In this document: piece after piece, positions 8,660-17,439 of the stretch
How the letters are laid out: every line of letters begins with the position of its first letter
Position numbering within the stretch: position 1 is the stretch's first letter
From: Leptolyngbya sp. SIO1E4
GTDB lineage: Bacteria; Cyanobacteriota; Cyanobacteriia; Phormidesmidales; Phormidesmidaceae
NCBI GenBank assembly: GCA_010672825.2
Contig: JAAHFU020000004.1
Coordinates: 434,001 to 498,000 of the forward strand
DNA length: 64,000 nt
Direction: 5' to 3'
Notes under the pieces: generated by a model
What the model saw: the letters and a program-made list of their open reading frames with translations, nothing else
Databases searched by the model: none
What the model was told of the DNA's origin: nothing
Program-made: the position numbers and the translations under genes

Positions 8660-10861
8660 ATGTTTCACGGATTTTATCGCTATAAAACAAAGGGCAGCAT
8701 TCAAGTTCTTCGGTACGCTAAGGAAGTACCCATGGTGACAGCTGTCGATGATCTTCTGTTGCAGCTTGATCACCATCGAGGGGGGTTGCTGAAAAGCAGC
8801 TATGAATACCCAGGACGCTACAAACGCTGGGCCATAGGGTTTGTGAACCCTCCCTTGGAAATTGTAACTCAGGGGAATTCTTTTGCCATCACGGCATTAA
8901 ATGAGCGGGGGCAAGTGCTCGTATCATATTTGGCGCTGCATTTGTGTCGGAAATCGGAGCTGCAATATCTCACTCGCAGTGAAAGCTGGATTAAAGGAGA
9001 AGTTCAGGCGTCTAGTCGGCTGTTTCGAGAAGAGGAACGTAGCCGTCAACCTTCCGTGCTCAGTCTAATTCGATACATTGTCGATATATTTTACAGTGAA
9101 GAAGATCAGCATCTTGGACTCTATGGAGCCCTTGGATATGATGTCATATTCCAATTCGAATCCGTTATTCGGCGGTGTGTTCGTAGTGCTGATCAGCGTG
9201 ATCTGGTTCTTTATCTGCCTGACGATTTGTGGGTGGTTGACTACTACGCCCAGCGAGCATTTAAGCTGCAGTATGAGTTTGAAACGGAGTTTGGCAGCAC
9301 CAGTGGCCTTCCCCGCAGCGGGGAGACGATTGATTTTCGGGGTCGGCAGAAAGCCGTATCACGTCAGAGTGATCACAAGCCTGGAGACTATGCTGACCTG
9401 GTAAAAGAGGCCCTCAACTATTTCCGTCGAGGAGATTTATTTGAGGTCGTACCGAGTCAAAGCTTTTTTAGAAGCTGTCAGGAATCACCGAGCAAGCTGT
9501 TTCAGACGCTTCACCAAATTAATCCCAGCCCTTACAGCTTCATTTTTAACCTAGGGGGTGAGTATCTCGTTGGGGCGTCTCCAGAAATGTTTGTGCGGGT
9601 TGAGGGGCGTCGAGTTGAGACCTGTCCCATTAGCGGAACCATTCGGCGGGGGCAAAATGCGATCGAGGATGCGTCTCAAGTACTTCAACTGTTGAATTCT
9701 AAAAAGGATGAAGCAGAACTGACGATGTGTACTGATGTCGATCGCAACGACAAGTCACGCGTTTGTGAACCCGGTTCGGTGCGGGTGATTGGGCGGCGTC
9801 AAGTCGAGCTGTATAGTCACGTGATTCACACTGTGGATCACGTTGAGGGAATTCTACGCCCTGAATTCGATGCTCTAGATGCATTCTTAAGTCACACCTG
9901 GGCGGTGACCGTGACGGGAGCGCCTAAGCGGGCTGCCATTCAGTTTATTGAGCGGTATGAGCGCAGCCCCCGTCGCTGGTATGGGGGGGCAGTGGGTCAT
10001 TTCACCTTTGATGGCAACATCAACACCGGGCTTGTTTTGCGCACCATTCGTCTTCAGGACTCAGTTGCAGAAATTCGCGTCGGTGCCACCCTACTGTATG
10101 ATTCGCGGCCAGAATCTGAGGAAGAGGAAACGCTGACTAAGGCTGCGGCATTGATGCAAACGCTGCAGTTGGCCCAACAAGAGGATGTGGGCGCATCGCG
10201 TCGTCTGAGTCAGGGACCTGCGATGGGGTCTCAGTCTGGGAAACGAGTGATGTTAATCGATTGTGAGGATTCTTTTATTCACACTTTGGCAAATTATATT
10301 CGCCAGACTGGGGCTCAGGTAACAACCCTGCGTCACGGATTTCCTGAGACTATGTTTGAGATGGAGATGCCTGATTTAGTGGTCCTATCTCCAGGGCCGG
10401 GTCAGCCCAGCGATTTCAATCTCAAAAAGACTATTCAGACATGCATGCAGAGAGAAATTCCTCTGTTTGGAGTTTGTTTAGGACTGCAGGGCATTGTGGA
10501 AACGTTGGGGGGAGCGTTGAAGACACTGCCTTATCCCCAGCATGGCAAACCTTCCCAGATCTCGGTTATGGCTGATAATTCTAGACTTTTCAGGGGTGTC
10601 CCCAAAACCTTTGTGGCGGGGCGATACCACTCGTTATGTGTGGTGCCTGAGCGGGTGCCGCCGGAGTTCTCTGTCACAGCCGTGTCTGAAGATGATGTCG
10701 TGATGGCAGTGGAGCATAAAGCACTGCCGATTGCAGCGGTGCAGTTTCATCCAGAGTCGATTATGACGTTGGAGGGGGGCATTGGCTTATCGATTATCTC
10801 TAATGTGATGCAGAGGTATGCCAAGTCGCCGTCTCCGCTGAATTTAGTCTCTGTCAGTTGA
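8660..10861 (+). CDS. trpEG: fused anthranilate synthase, TrpE and TrpG domains
   Basis: A 733-residue fusion. Residues about 1-510 are the chorismate-binding TrpE part (signatures include NPSPYSFIFNLGGEYLVGAS, CPISGTIRRG and VTVTGAPKRAAIQFIE). Residues about 530-720 are the class I glutamine amidotransferase TrpG part, with the nucleophile Cys in GVCLGLQG (near 605) and the His-Glu of HPES. It converts chorismate and glutamine to anthranilate, the first step towards tryptophan and indoles. The N-terminus (SSYEYPGRYKRWAIGFVNPP) matches the TrpEG fusion type known from alphaproteobacteria and some cyanobacterial secondary-metabolite loci. GAGGGAG lies seven bases ahead of ATG 8660. As many cyanobacteria have separate trpE and trpG, this is probably a dedicated second copy. 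The HxlR gene diverges from it. Confidence 0.92.
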   Translation: MFHGFYRYKTKGSIQVLRYAKEVPMVTAVDDLLLQLDHHRGGLLKSSYEYPGRYKRWAIGFVNPPLEIVTQGNSFAITALNERGQVLVSYLALHLCRKSELQYLTRSESWIKGEVQASSRLFREEERSRQPSVLSLIRYIVDIFYSEEDQHLGLYGALGYDVIFQFESVIRRCVRSADQRDLVLYLPDDLWVVDYYAQRAFKLQYEFETEFGSTSGLPRSGETIDFRGRQKAVSRQSDHKPGDYADLVKEALNYFRRGDLFEVVPSQSFFRSCQESPSKLFQTLHQINPSPYSFIFNLGGEYLVGASPEMFVRVEGRRVETCPISGTIRRGQNAIEDASQVLQLLNSKKDEAELTMCTDVDRNDKSRVCEPGSVRVIGRRQVELYSHVIHTVDHVEGILRPEFDALDAFLSHTWAVTVTGAPKRAAIQFIERYERSPRRWYGGAVGHFTFDGNINTGLVLRTIRLQDSVAEIRVGATLLYDSRPESEEEETLTKAAALMQTLQLAQQEDVGASRRLSQGPAMGSQSGKRVMLIDCEDSFIHTLANYIRQTGAQVTTLRHGFPETMFEMEMPDLVVLSPGPGQPSDFNLKKTIQTCMQREIPLFGVCLGLQGIVETLGGALKTLPYPQHGKPSQISVMADNSRLFRGVPKTFVAGRYHSLCVVPERVPPEFSVTAVSEDDVVMAVEHKALPIAAVQFHPESIMTLEGGIGLSIISNVMQRYAKSPSPLNLVSVS

Positions 10862-10868
10862 GAGGCCA

Positions 10869-11064
10869 GCGTACTTTGAGAAGGCAGAAGGCAGAAGGCA
10901 GAGGGCAAAAGAGAGCAACACTCTCTGTGAAAGGCTTTCAGATGTCTAATACCAATTCTCCAAATCAGCGCTACACATCGCCACCCCACCGCCTGCGGCA
11001 CCTCCCCTTGCCAAGGGGAGGCTGGGCGGGGTCTGATCTGTAGCTTTAGAAACGAGAACTGGTA
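10869..11064. repeat. composite of dispersed modules after trpEG
   Basis: From left to right: a GGCAGAAGGCAGAAGGCAGA stretch, the module ending CCCCTTGCCAAGGGG (10947-11035; inverse of 1959-2042) and TAGCTTTAGAAACGAGAACT, the reverse complement of a segment at 1829-1848. The 95-base element copy at 11108 comes next. The same modules occur at 1825-2045 in a different order. Confidence 0.7.
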
Positions 11065-11107
11065 TAAATGTCACAATGACAGTGGCGATCGCGATAACGA
11101 CAGAATT

Positions 11108-11203
11108 TATAGCGGTATGCAGGCTAATCAAGCACACCCTAAACCCCAAACCCTAGCCCCTGCCTTGACCCAGATATACTGGACTCACCTGAACAAGGCT
11201 ATA
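11108..11203 (-). repeat. dispersed 95-base element, copy 3
   Basis: Runs TATAGCGGTATGCAGGCTAA to GAACAAGGCTATA, a clean inverted copy with both TATAGC/GCTATA ends. It lies between the convergent trpEG and eboF genes. Confidence 0.85.
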
Positions 11204-11256
11204 TGTAACGGCCCCTGAACCGGATTCAACGATAGACTTTTCTCTAATCAAGCCTT

Positions 11257-12663
11257 TCATTTCGCCTTCTGCCTTTGCCCTAGCGGTGTGCCTGCTTGCA
11301 GATGATCCAGCATGAGTGGGAGGACATCGACTGCGGCAACAGAATCTTGGGGTAACAACTGTGATTGGCGAGTAATGAACACTGGGCAATCTTCAGGGGT
11401 CTGAGTGAGATGCCCGTGAGAGCCCTTGACCAGGGTTGCATCCAGGGGAATCACATCTAAGAGATATCGAAAACCCAGTTTCTTTTGCAGCAGCTTGGAT
11501 GCAATTTTGAGCTTGGGCGCTTTCAATTGAGGGTCGATGAATAACTCTACCGGGTCGTACCCAGGTTTGCGATGGATATCCACGGTGCGGGCAAAATCGG
11601 GAGCAAGGCGATCGTCTAGCCAATAGTAGTAAGTGAACCACGCCTCTGGTGAGGCGATCGCCACCAGTTCGCCCGCGCGATCGTGGTTGAGATGATATTC
11701 CCGTTTACCCGCTTCGTCCAGCACGACATCAATCCCGTCTGTGTTGTCTAGCAAACGCCTCACCGTTGGCAGCACCGCTGGATCATTGACATATACATGG
11801 GCCAGCTGGTGATCAGCCACCGCAAACGCTTGACTGGCTCCGGGGTCTAAGTGCTCTAAGCCCAAGGCTTCACGCACTTGCAACAGCCCTGCCTCTCGCA
11901 GTAAACGGTTGATGTGAATCGGTTTATTAACAGGGGTGATGCCATATTCAGAGAGCACAATCACCCGGGCTCCCCGATGCTCATAGAAATCAATCAAATC
12001 GCCGCAGAGATGATCGATATCCATGAGGTCTTGTGCTATCTGGTCGGCTTCACAGCCAACTTTTTGGAGGCAATAGTCGAGGTGCGGCAGGTAAATAAGC
12101 GTCAAGGTAGGATTCACTCGGGCTTCTACCCATTTGGCGGCATTCGCAATCCACTGGCTAGACTCCACTGAAGTCGCTGGCCCCCAAAATTTGAACAGAG
12201 GAAACTGCCCCAATTCTGCTTGCAGCCGGGGCCGGAGGTCTGCTGGCTGGGTGTAAATATCTGGAAGCTTGCGGCCATCTGCCGGATACATCGGGCGCGG
12301 TGTGACTGAATAGTCCACCGTGGAGTACATGTTGTACCACCAAAACTGATTGGCGCAGGTAAAAGACGGATCTATCTGCCGAGCGATCTCCCAAATTTTG
12401 GGGGCTTGCACCAGCTTATTAGACTGCCGCCAAAACCTCACTTCACAGTCATCCCTAAAATACCAACCGTTGGCTACAATCCCAGTCTGACTGGGCCACT
12501 GTCCGGTTAGATAAGTGCTCTGGGCCGTGCAGGTGACAGCTGGCAATACCGGCTGAATGGTCGCGAGCTGCCCTGCTGCTATCCAGCGCTGCAGCTTTGG
12601 GGTGTGGTCTCCAATCAGCCGGGAACTCAGACCCACCACATTGATGACAACGGTTTTTTTCAT
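11257..12663 (-). CDS. eboF: EboF-like alkaline-phosphatase-superfamily nucleotide pyrophosphatase/phosphodiesterase
   Basis: About 468 residues. The N-terminus VVINVVGLSSRLIGDHTPKL with VTCTAQSTYLTGQWPSQTG holds the metal-binding Asp/Asn region and the nucleophilic Thr of type I phosphodiesterases. Further metal ligands lie in LIYLPHLDYCLQKVG, VIVLSEYGI and VKGSHGHL. In the ebo cluster this family is the phosphodiesterase member. It is the last gene of the run on the minus strand. ATG 12663 begins MKKTVVINVVG; a TTG six codons further upstream is possible. No strong ribosome site is seen. The final residues QRQKAK are encoded by a dispersed GCCTTCTGCC-type repeat, so the C-terminus has been altered by repeat insertion. 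Confidence 0.85.
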   Translation of the reverse strand: MKKTVVINVVGLSSRLIGDHTPKLQRWIAAGQLATIQPVLPAVTCTAQSTYLTGQWPSQTGIVANGWYFRDDCEVRFWRQSNKLVQAPKIWEIARQIDPSFTCANQFWWYNMYSTVDYSVTPRPMYPADGRKLPDIYTQPADLRPRLQAELGQFPLFKFWGPATSVESSQWIANAAKWVEARVNPTLTLIYLPHLDYCLQKVGCEADQIAQDLMDIDHLCGDLIDFYEHRGARVIVLSEYGITPVNKPIHINRLLREAGLLQVREALGLEHLDPGASQAFAVADHQLAHVYVNDPAVLPTVRRLLDNTDGIDVVLDEAGKREYHLNHDRAGELVAIASPEAWFTYYYWLDDRLAPDFARTVDIHRKPGYDPVELFIDPQLKAPKLKIASKLLQKKLGFRYLLDVIPLDATLVKGSHGHLTQTPEDCPVFITRQSQLLPQDSVAAVDVLPLMLDHLQAGTPLGQRQKAK

Positions 12664-12683
12664 GGTGATGGGGTACCGCAAAA

Positions 12684-12774
12684 GTCAGAAAGCAGAAGGC
12701 AGAAGGCAGAAATCAAAACCTCGCTGCATAAGGATTTCAGGAGATCTGATTGTCCTAACCAGCATGTCAGGTGC
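12684..12774 (+). repeat. dispersed repeat with GGCAGAAGGCAGAAATC, copy 1
   Basis: AGCAGAAGGCAGAAGGCAGA is followed by AATCAAAACCTCGCTGCATA and ATTGTCCTAACCAGCATGTC. Matching copies lie at 30916-30972 (after the IS110 transposase) and 35907-36003. Confidence 0.8.
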
Positions 12775-12795
12775 AATATCTCAAATCCTAGGGTT

Positions 12796-12880
12796 AATAG
12801 CCCTATTCAGTTCAAGCCAGTACAGTTTGGTGAGGGTAGGGTTTGGGGTCTAGGGTGGGCTTTTGTGTAAAGCAATACAC
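12796..12880 (+). repeat. dispersed 95-base element, copy 4 (right end degenerate)
   Basis: Starts AATAGCCCTATTCAGTTCAA, contains GGGTTTGGGGTCTAGGGTGG, and loses similarity near the right end. It fills the spacer between eboF and eboE. Confidence 0.75.
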
Positions 12881-12930
12881 GCTTGTGTGAGAACAGCCCA
12901 GATAACTCAACGGCCCTCTAATCAAGCTTT

Positions 12931-14184
12931 TCATTCATCCCTCTGCCTTCTGCCTTTTGCCTTTTGATTCATCCCCTCTAGCACCCATTCGTATTCACGT
13001 TGAATGGAGGTGAGAATGTCTAGCTTCATGTCTGGTGGCAGCACCGTCCATGTGTAGGTTTCGATTTCTAGATGTGTGCAGTCGGGTGCCTGGGGCAGCT
13101 GTTTCAAGATGGTTTTGATGTGATCTTGGGTAGATGAAAATGGTGGGTAGTGATCAATAAAAATCGGAACGTGGAAATGGGTACGCCACTCGGTGGCGTC
13201 GGTGGTGCTCAATGCCGGTAGTGCCTCTCTCAAATCTGGGTAATGCTGGAGGGGGCCGGACGATCGCTGCTCAATGACTTGATGCAGATAGGGAGATTCG
13301 GCAAATGGTTCTAACTGTTGGCCAAGGGCTTGGCGCTTAGAGGTCTCGGCCGGAATCGGAATCCGAATTGCGGAACTGAGCTGGAATTTGCCGATCGCAA
13401 TGCCCGCCTTCTGAAATTTGGCCAGGGCCAACGCTGGATCTTCATATTCCACGGCAAAGTGGCAGGTGTCGTAACAAACCCGAATATATCGCCGCAGCCA
13501 TGCTTCAGCGGTGCTAGCACTGATTCCCTGTTGCTGCTGAAGATAGACCTGCCCTGCAGGGAGCAACCAGTCTTGGAAAAAGGCAATGACCTCGTCAGCA
13601 GTTTCGAGTAGGGCATCGGGTTCAGGCTCTAGATCCAGATGCAAGTGTTTGCCTGTTGACTTTTCAACCTGGGCCATCTCTGCGGCAATCTGGGCTAACT
13701 GTAGGCTGCTGCGTTCAAAAACGGAGGTTCTACAAGCTGAATTCGCTTGCCACCAAGGCTTGTAGGACAGCGGGACGGTCGAGATGCCCCCATCGATACC
13801 CTCTGGCAGCAGCGCTGCTAATGCCGTGATCAATCGTTGGGTATAGTGCATGCGATTGCCCTGAGACCAATCTGGTGCATAGACCTGATCCTTCACCCCT
13901 TGATGGTGGAAGCCACCGTAGGGAAACCCATTCAGGGTAAAGACATAGCAGTCCTGAACCGCTAGCCAATCTTGCAGCTGCGTTAGGGCATCTCCAGAGA
14001 GTAATTCCTCGCTGGCTGCACTGGCTAGGCGCAACCCGATGCCGAAGGCTGCCTCTGGGGAGAGCTGCTGTTTCAGCTGAGGGATATAAGTCTGCAGGTT
14101 GTGCAAGACGCTAGCCCAGTCTTCGCCGGGGTGAATGTTGGTGCAATAGGTCAGGTGGTAAGGGGGATGGCTGCTAATACGCAT
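12931..14184 (-). CDS. eboE: EboE-like metabolite traffic protein (TIM-barrel type)
   Basis: A 417-residue protein beginning MRISSHPPYHLTYCTNIHPG, with HLHLDLEPEPDALLE, YIRVCYDTCHFAVEYEDP and HFHVPIFIDHYPPFSST. The pattern of His/Asp/Glu at strand ends is that of xylose-isomerase-like TIM barrels, and this opening is characteristic of EboE. The family is reported with the other Ebo proteins as needed to move a metabolite precursor to the periplasm; the reaction is unknown. It starts 13 bases after the eboD stop, so the two are one transcript. The last ten residues (KAKGRRQRDE) come from a GCCTTCTGCC-type dispersed repeat. Confidence 0.85.
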   Translation of the reverse strand: MRISSHPPYHLTYCTNIHPGEDWASVLHNLQTYIPQLKQQLSPEAAFGIGLRLASAASEELLSGDALTQLQDWLAVQDCYVFTLNGFPYGGFHHQGVKDQVYAPDWSQGNRMHYTQRLITALAALLPEGIDGGISTVPLSYKPWWQANSACRTSVFERSSLQLAQIAAEMAQVEKSTGKHLHLDLEPEPDALLETADEVIAFFQDWLLPAGQVYLQQQQGISASTAEAWLRRYIRVCYDTCHFAVEYEDPALALAKFQKAGIAIGKFQLSSAIRIPIPAETSKRQALGQQLEPFAESPYLHQVIEQRSSGPLQHYPDLREALPALSTTDATEWRTHFHVPIFIDHYPPFSSTQDHIKTILKQLPQAPDCTHLEIETYTWTVLPPDMKLDILTSIQREYEWVLEGMNQKAKGRRQRDE

Positions 14185-14197
14185 GACTCAGCTTTTC

Positions 14198-15400
14198 TCA
14201 CGACAGCGTGGCCAGAATGGATATGGCATCCTGATAGCGCTTTAGATCAACGTGGTGAACTTCCAGGCCAGCGCCAATGCCCTGGAGTAGCGTCAAGGTC
14301 AACTCACCGCCGAGATGTTCTCGGAACTCCGTCAGACCTCGGAATAAGGACTCAGGATGGGCGGGTTGATGCAGGTAGTTGTGCAGCTCTGGCACATACA
14401 GGGCAAAGCCTAGGGTTTGAAAGGTGGTGCAAATACGCTGCCAATCCTGCCGTGGGAGCCATCCGGAGAGATAGGAGTAGGTACTGTCCAAAGCGATACC
14501 GATCGCCACTGCTTCTCCATGACGTAGCGCATAGTGGGTCAAGTGTTCCAGGCGATGGGCGGCCCAGTGACCAAAATCGAGCGGGCGGGAAGAGCCCATC
14601 TCAAAGGGGTCCCCATTTCCCGCAATGTGAGCCATATGCAGCGCTGCACAACGATAGACAGCTGCCCGCATCGGGGCCATTTCCCGGCGAGCGATCGCCG
14701 CTGCATGGGCTTCTATTTCCTCAAAAAAGGCTGCATCTTTAATGAGGGCGACCTTTAAGGCCTCTGCCATGCCCGCACGCCAGTCGCGATCGGCCAACGT
14801 CGTCAGAAACGTGAAGTCATTCAGCACGGCATAGGGAGGGGCAAAGGTGCCTAAGAAGTTCTTTTTACCCAAGGCATTGACGCTGTTTTTCACCCCCACC
14901 CCAGAGTCATTCTGCGCGAGGACTGTGGTGGGCACGCGGATGAGGCGAATCCCTCGATGGGTGGTGGCGGCGACATACCCAACCGTGTCTAGCACGGCCC
15001 CGCCGCCAATGGCCACAATGTAGGAATGGCGACACAAGCCCCCCGTCTCCGTCTGCCGTTGCAGTTGTTCAATCAGCGTTGGATCATTCTTAGCGGCTTC
15101 ACCCCCAGGCACCTGAACCGGATCTGTCGTCAAGGCCAGCACATGGCGGTACTGTTCTCCATAGGCCTGAATCTGAGCCATGAGCTGGGGGTGACAGGGC
15201 AGCAACCCATCGTCTACCACCACCACGATTTTCTTCGGGCCAGCCTCGCCATCGGCTGCAATCACCTCAGCCAGTAGAGCATTGTCAGGATGAAATAGCT
15301 GCTCTGTAAAGTGGACGGTGTATTCAAAGGTCACTGCAAAGTGTTGGCGAATGGGCGGATGAACCCACGATTTGACCGGAATCGGCGATATCGCAACCAC
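14198..15400 (-). CDS. eboD: EboD-like sugar-phosphate cyclase (3-dehydroquinate synthase superfamily)
   Basis: A 400-residue protein of the dehydroquinate synthase/2-epi-5-epi-valiolone synthase superfamily. Features seen are the NAD-binding GGGAVLDTVGYVA, the substrate-binding RVPTTVLAQNDSGVGVKNSV, the metal-ligand region AGMAEALKVALIKD with RHGEAVAIG, and DFGHWAAHRLE. Members cyclise sugar phosphates in an NAD- and metal-dependent way; in ebo clusters the substrate is unsettled. The start is probably GTG 15400, with AGAGG ahead. It is followed directly by eboE and preceded by eboC with a 23-base gap, consistent with a single operon. Confidence 0.88.
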   Translation of the reverse strand: MVAISPIPVKSWVHPPIRQHFAVTFEYTVHFTEQLFHPDNALLAEVIAADGEAGPKKIVVVVDDGLLPCHPQLMAQIQAYGEQYRHVLALTTDPVQVPGGEAAKNDPTLIEQLQRQTETGGLCRHSYIVAIGGGAVLDTVGYVAATTHRGIRLIRVPTTVLAQNDSGVGVKNSVNALGKKNFLGTFAPPYAVLNDFTFLTTLADRDWRAGMAEALKVALIKDAAFFEEIEAHAAAIARREMAPMRAAVYRCAALHMAHIAGNGDPFEMGSSRPLDFGHWAAHRLEHLTHYALRHGEAVAIGIALDSTYSYLSGWLPRQDWQRICTTFQTLGFALYVPELHNYLHQPAHPESLFRGLTEFREHLGGELTLTLLQGIGAGLEVHHVDLKRYQDAISILATLS

Positions 15401-15423
15401 AAGAAACCTCTATAGGAATAGAA

Positions 15424-16356
15424 CTAGGTCACTGCAAACAAACGGGCCAAAGCCATGGATAGGGGCAGCAGCGCTAATACCTCTAGGCCGTAAACCCAAC
15501 CGGCAAACCCGGCTGCGATCGCAGCGTCCAAAGCAACCAATGACAGCACCCCAGATTTCACAGCCTGCTGCACCGTCGCTGGGCTGGGGTCTCGCGTCGC
15601 CTGTACAAAAGCAGGCAATACGAATCCAGCAAACAGGGCCGCAAAAGGGACGGCACCCCCCCAGCGATAGCCCTCCAGCAGCCCTAGGCTCAAAACCCCA
15701 GCAAGAACCAAGAGGGTCAAAACAAGGGCCAGCATCCCTGTCTGCCGCTTGCCCCCTGCCACTTCACCTTGGCTCATCACGGTGATCGCTGCGATGTAGA
15801 CAAGGGGAATTAAGGCTAAAAACCACCGTTCTAGGAGGAGGACAGGCACTGCGCTGACCCCTAGCAGCAGGTTGCCCCCCCGGCATAGCCCCATATTCAA
15901 CGGGCCTAGCCAGCCCTCATGCTTGCTCAGGGAGTCATAGATCAGAGCCGCGATCGCCACCGCGGCTGCCAGGCCAGCACTGATCAGAGAAACCTGCGCA
16001 GCAGCCAGCACCCCGATTGCGAGTAATCCGCTACCAAGCATGGCAGCCCTGGTGACAGAAGCACGACCACTCGGAAGCGGTCGTTCAGGCCGCTCTATTC
16101 GATCTAACTCTATGTCGAAGACATCGTTGAAAACGACCCCACCGCCGTAAAGGCCACTGGTGGATAACAGCAACCAGCCCAGGGGTGCTACCGCACTGAT
16201 GCCCATCTGACCTGTCCAGACATCCGTCAGAACAGAGACGCCGCCCGCCGCCGCATACCCCCCGAGAATATCGGCCCAGGCCGTCAAGATATTGGCCGGT
16301 CGCATGAGTTGTAGGTAAGCCCAGACAGGCTGAGATCGCACATTTAGCGTTTCCAC
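15424..16356 (-). CDS. eboC: EboC-like UbiA-family prenyltransferase
   Basis: A 310-residue polytopic membrane protein with about eight to nine hydrophobic segments. The UbiA motifs are present: the first Asp-rich region NDVFDIELDRIERPERPLPS, preceded by RPANILTAWADILGGYAAA, and a degenerate second region around YDSLSKHEGWLGPLNMGLCR. UbiA enzymes attach isoprenoid chains to aromatic acceptors at the inner face of the membrane. Start GTG 16356 has AAAGGGGG a few bases ahead. It lies between eboB (39 bases) and eboD (23 bases). The second motif lacks the full DxxxD pattern, as is usual for the EboC branch. Confidence 0.88.
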   Translation of the reverse strand: METLNVRSQPVWAYLQLMRPANILTAWADILGGYAAAGGVSVLTDVWTGQMGISAVAPLGWLLLSTSGLYGGGVVFNDVFDIELDRIERPERPLPSGRASVTRAAMLGSGLLAIGVLAAAQVSLISAGLAAAVAIAALIYDSLSKHEGWLGPLNMGLCRGGNLLLGVSAVPVLLLERWFLALIPLVYIAAITVMSQGEVAGGKRQTGMLALVLTLLVLAGVLSLGLLEGYRWGGAVPFAALFAGFVLPAFVQATRDPSPATVQQAVKSGVLSLVALDAAIAAGFAGWVYGLEVLALLPLSMALARLFAVT

Positions 16357-16395
16357 AGTGCCCCCTTTGAAGACGTGGGTTAGTTGCGATTGCAG

Positions 16396-17322
16396 TTAGC
16401 GGATAATCAGGGATTCTTGCGCGGGGTCATACACGGTCGGCACCTGACCGCGTAAAACAGAGTTGCCGTCATAGAGCTGCCGCTGATCAATGGCAGGCGG
16501 ATGCAGCCAGTCCTCTTCCTTGATCTCACCGCTTTGGCCGTATGCCTTGAGTGCATTGCCGTAGCACACCGCTGTTATCTGATCTGCAGGGATGCCATTG
16601 GCCAACATGAGCTGGGCAGTTTTAGGAACTGCAAGGGGGTCACTGATGCCCCAATCTGCAGCGCTGTTAATCAGGATGCGATCGCTGCCATATCGCTTCA
16701 CCAAATCCACCATGCGCTCATTTCCCATCTTGGTATTGGGGTAGATGGAAAAGGCACACCAGAACCCCCGATTTAGCACTGCTTCTACCGTTTCTTCATT
16801 AGCATGATCAATCACCACCTGCAACGGGTCGAGGCCATGTTCCAGGCAAAGGTCCATACTGCGGTTGGTGCCCGCTTTCTTATTCCGATGCGGCGTATGC
16901 ACCAGAACCAGTTTGTCAAGTTCCTTCGCCAGTTCTAGCTGCACGCGAAAGTACTTTTCTTCGGCCTCAGTCATTTCATCAAAGCCAATTTCTCCGATCG
17001 CCACAACTCCCTCTTTGCAGGCATACAGCGGTAACAGGTCCATCACCTGATCTGCAAGGGCTTCGTTATTGGCCTCCTTGGGGTTGATAGAAATGGTGCA
17101 GTAGTGGCGAATGCCAAATTGCGCAGCTCGGAAACGCTCCCAGCCAATCAGACTGTTGAAATAGTCTTGAAACGTGCCCACATGGGTGCGCGGTTGCCCC
17201 AACCAAAACGCGGGTTCAATCACCGCAACGATCCCATACTCTTTCATCACGAGATAGTCATAGGTTGTGCGCGAGGTCATGTGAACGTGGGGGTCAATGA
17301 CCATCAGGGTGTTTGGCAGCAT
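16396..17322 (-). CDS. eboB: EboB-like TatD-family metal-dependent hydrolase
   Basis: About 308 residues. VIDPHVHMTSRTTYDY gives the HxH metal site, VVAIGEIGFDEMTE the Glu ligand, LVLVHTPHRNKK and VVIDHANEETV the later His ligands, and INSAADWGISDPLAV the final Asp. These are the marks of TatD-type TIM-barrel hydrolases. The substrate in the ebo pathway is unknown. I choose ATG 17322 because it starts directly before the first beta strand and has GGAAA ahead; TTG 17349 would add nine residues. Five 14-base repeats fill the gap to eboA. Confidence 0.86.
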   Translation of the reverse strand: MLPNTLMVIDPHVHMTSRTTYDYLVMKEYGIVAVIEPAFWLGQPRTHVGTFQDYFNSLIGWERFRAAQFGIRHYCTISINPKEANNEALADQVMDLLPLYACKEGVVAIGEIGFDEMTEAEEKYFRVQLELAKELDKLVLVHTPHRNKKAGTNRSMDLCLEHGLDPLQVVIDHANEETVEAVLNRGFWCAFSIYPNTKMGNERMVDLVKRYGSDRILINSAADWGISDPLAVPKTAQLMLANGIPADQITAVCYGNALKAYGQSGEIKEEDWLHPPAIDQRQLYDGNSVLRGQVPTVYDPAQESLIIR

Positions 17323-17346
17323 TCGTGTTTCCGTAAGCTCTATAGA

Positions 17347-17416
17347 CAACTGAACTCAAGACGCTGAATTGAAAACGCTGAATTGAAAACGCTGAACTCA
17401 AGATGCTGAACTCAAA
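17347..17416. repeat. five imperfect 14-base tandem repeats between eboA and eboB
   Basis: Units ACGCTGAATTGAAA (17361 and 17375, identical), ACGCTGAACTCAAG (17389), ATGCTGAACTCAAA (17403) and the degenerate CAACTGAACTCAAG (17347). They lie in the ribosome-binding region ahead of eboB and may affect translation. Confidence 0.85.
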
Positions 17417-17439
17417 ACAAAGAACAGCATCGCTTGGAT

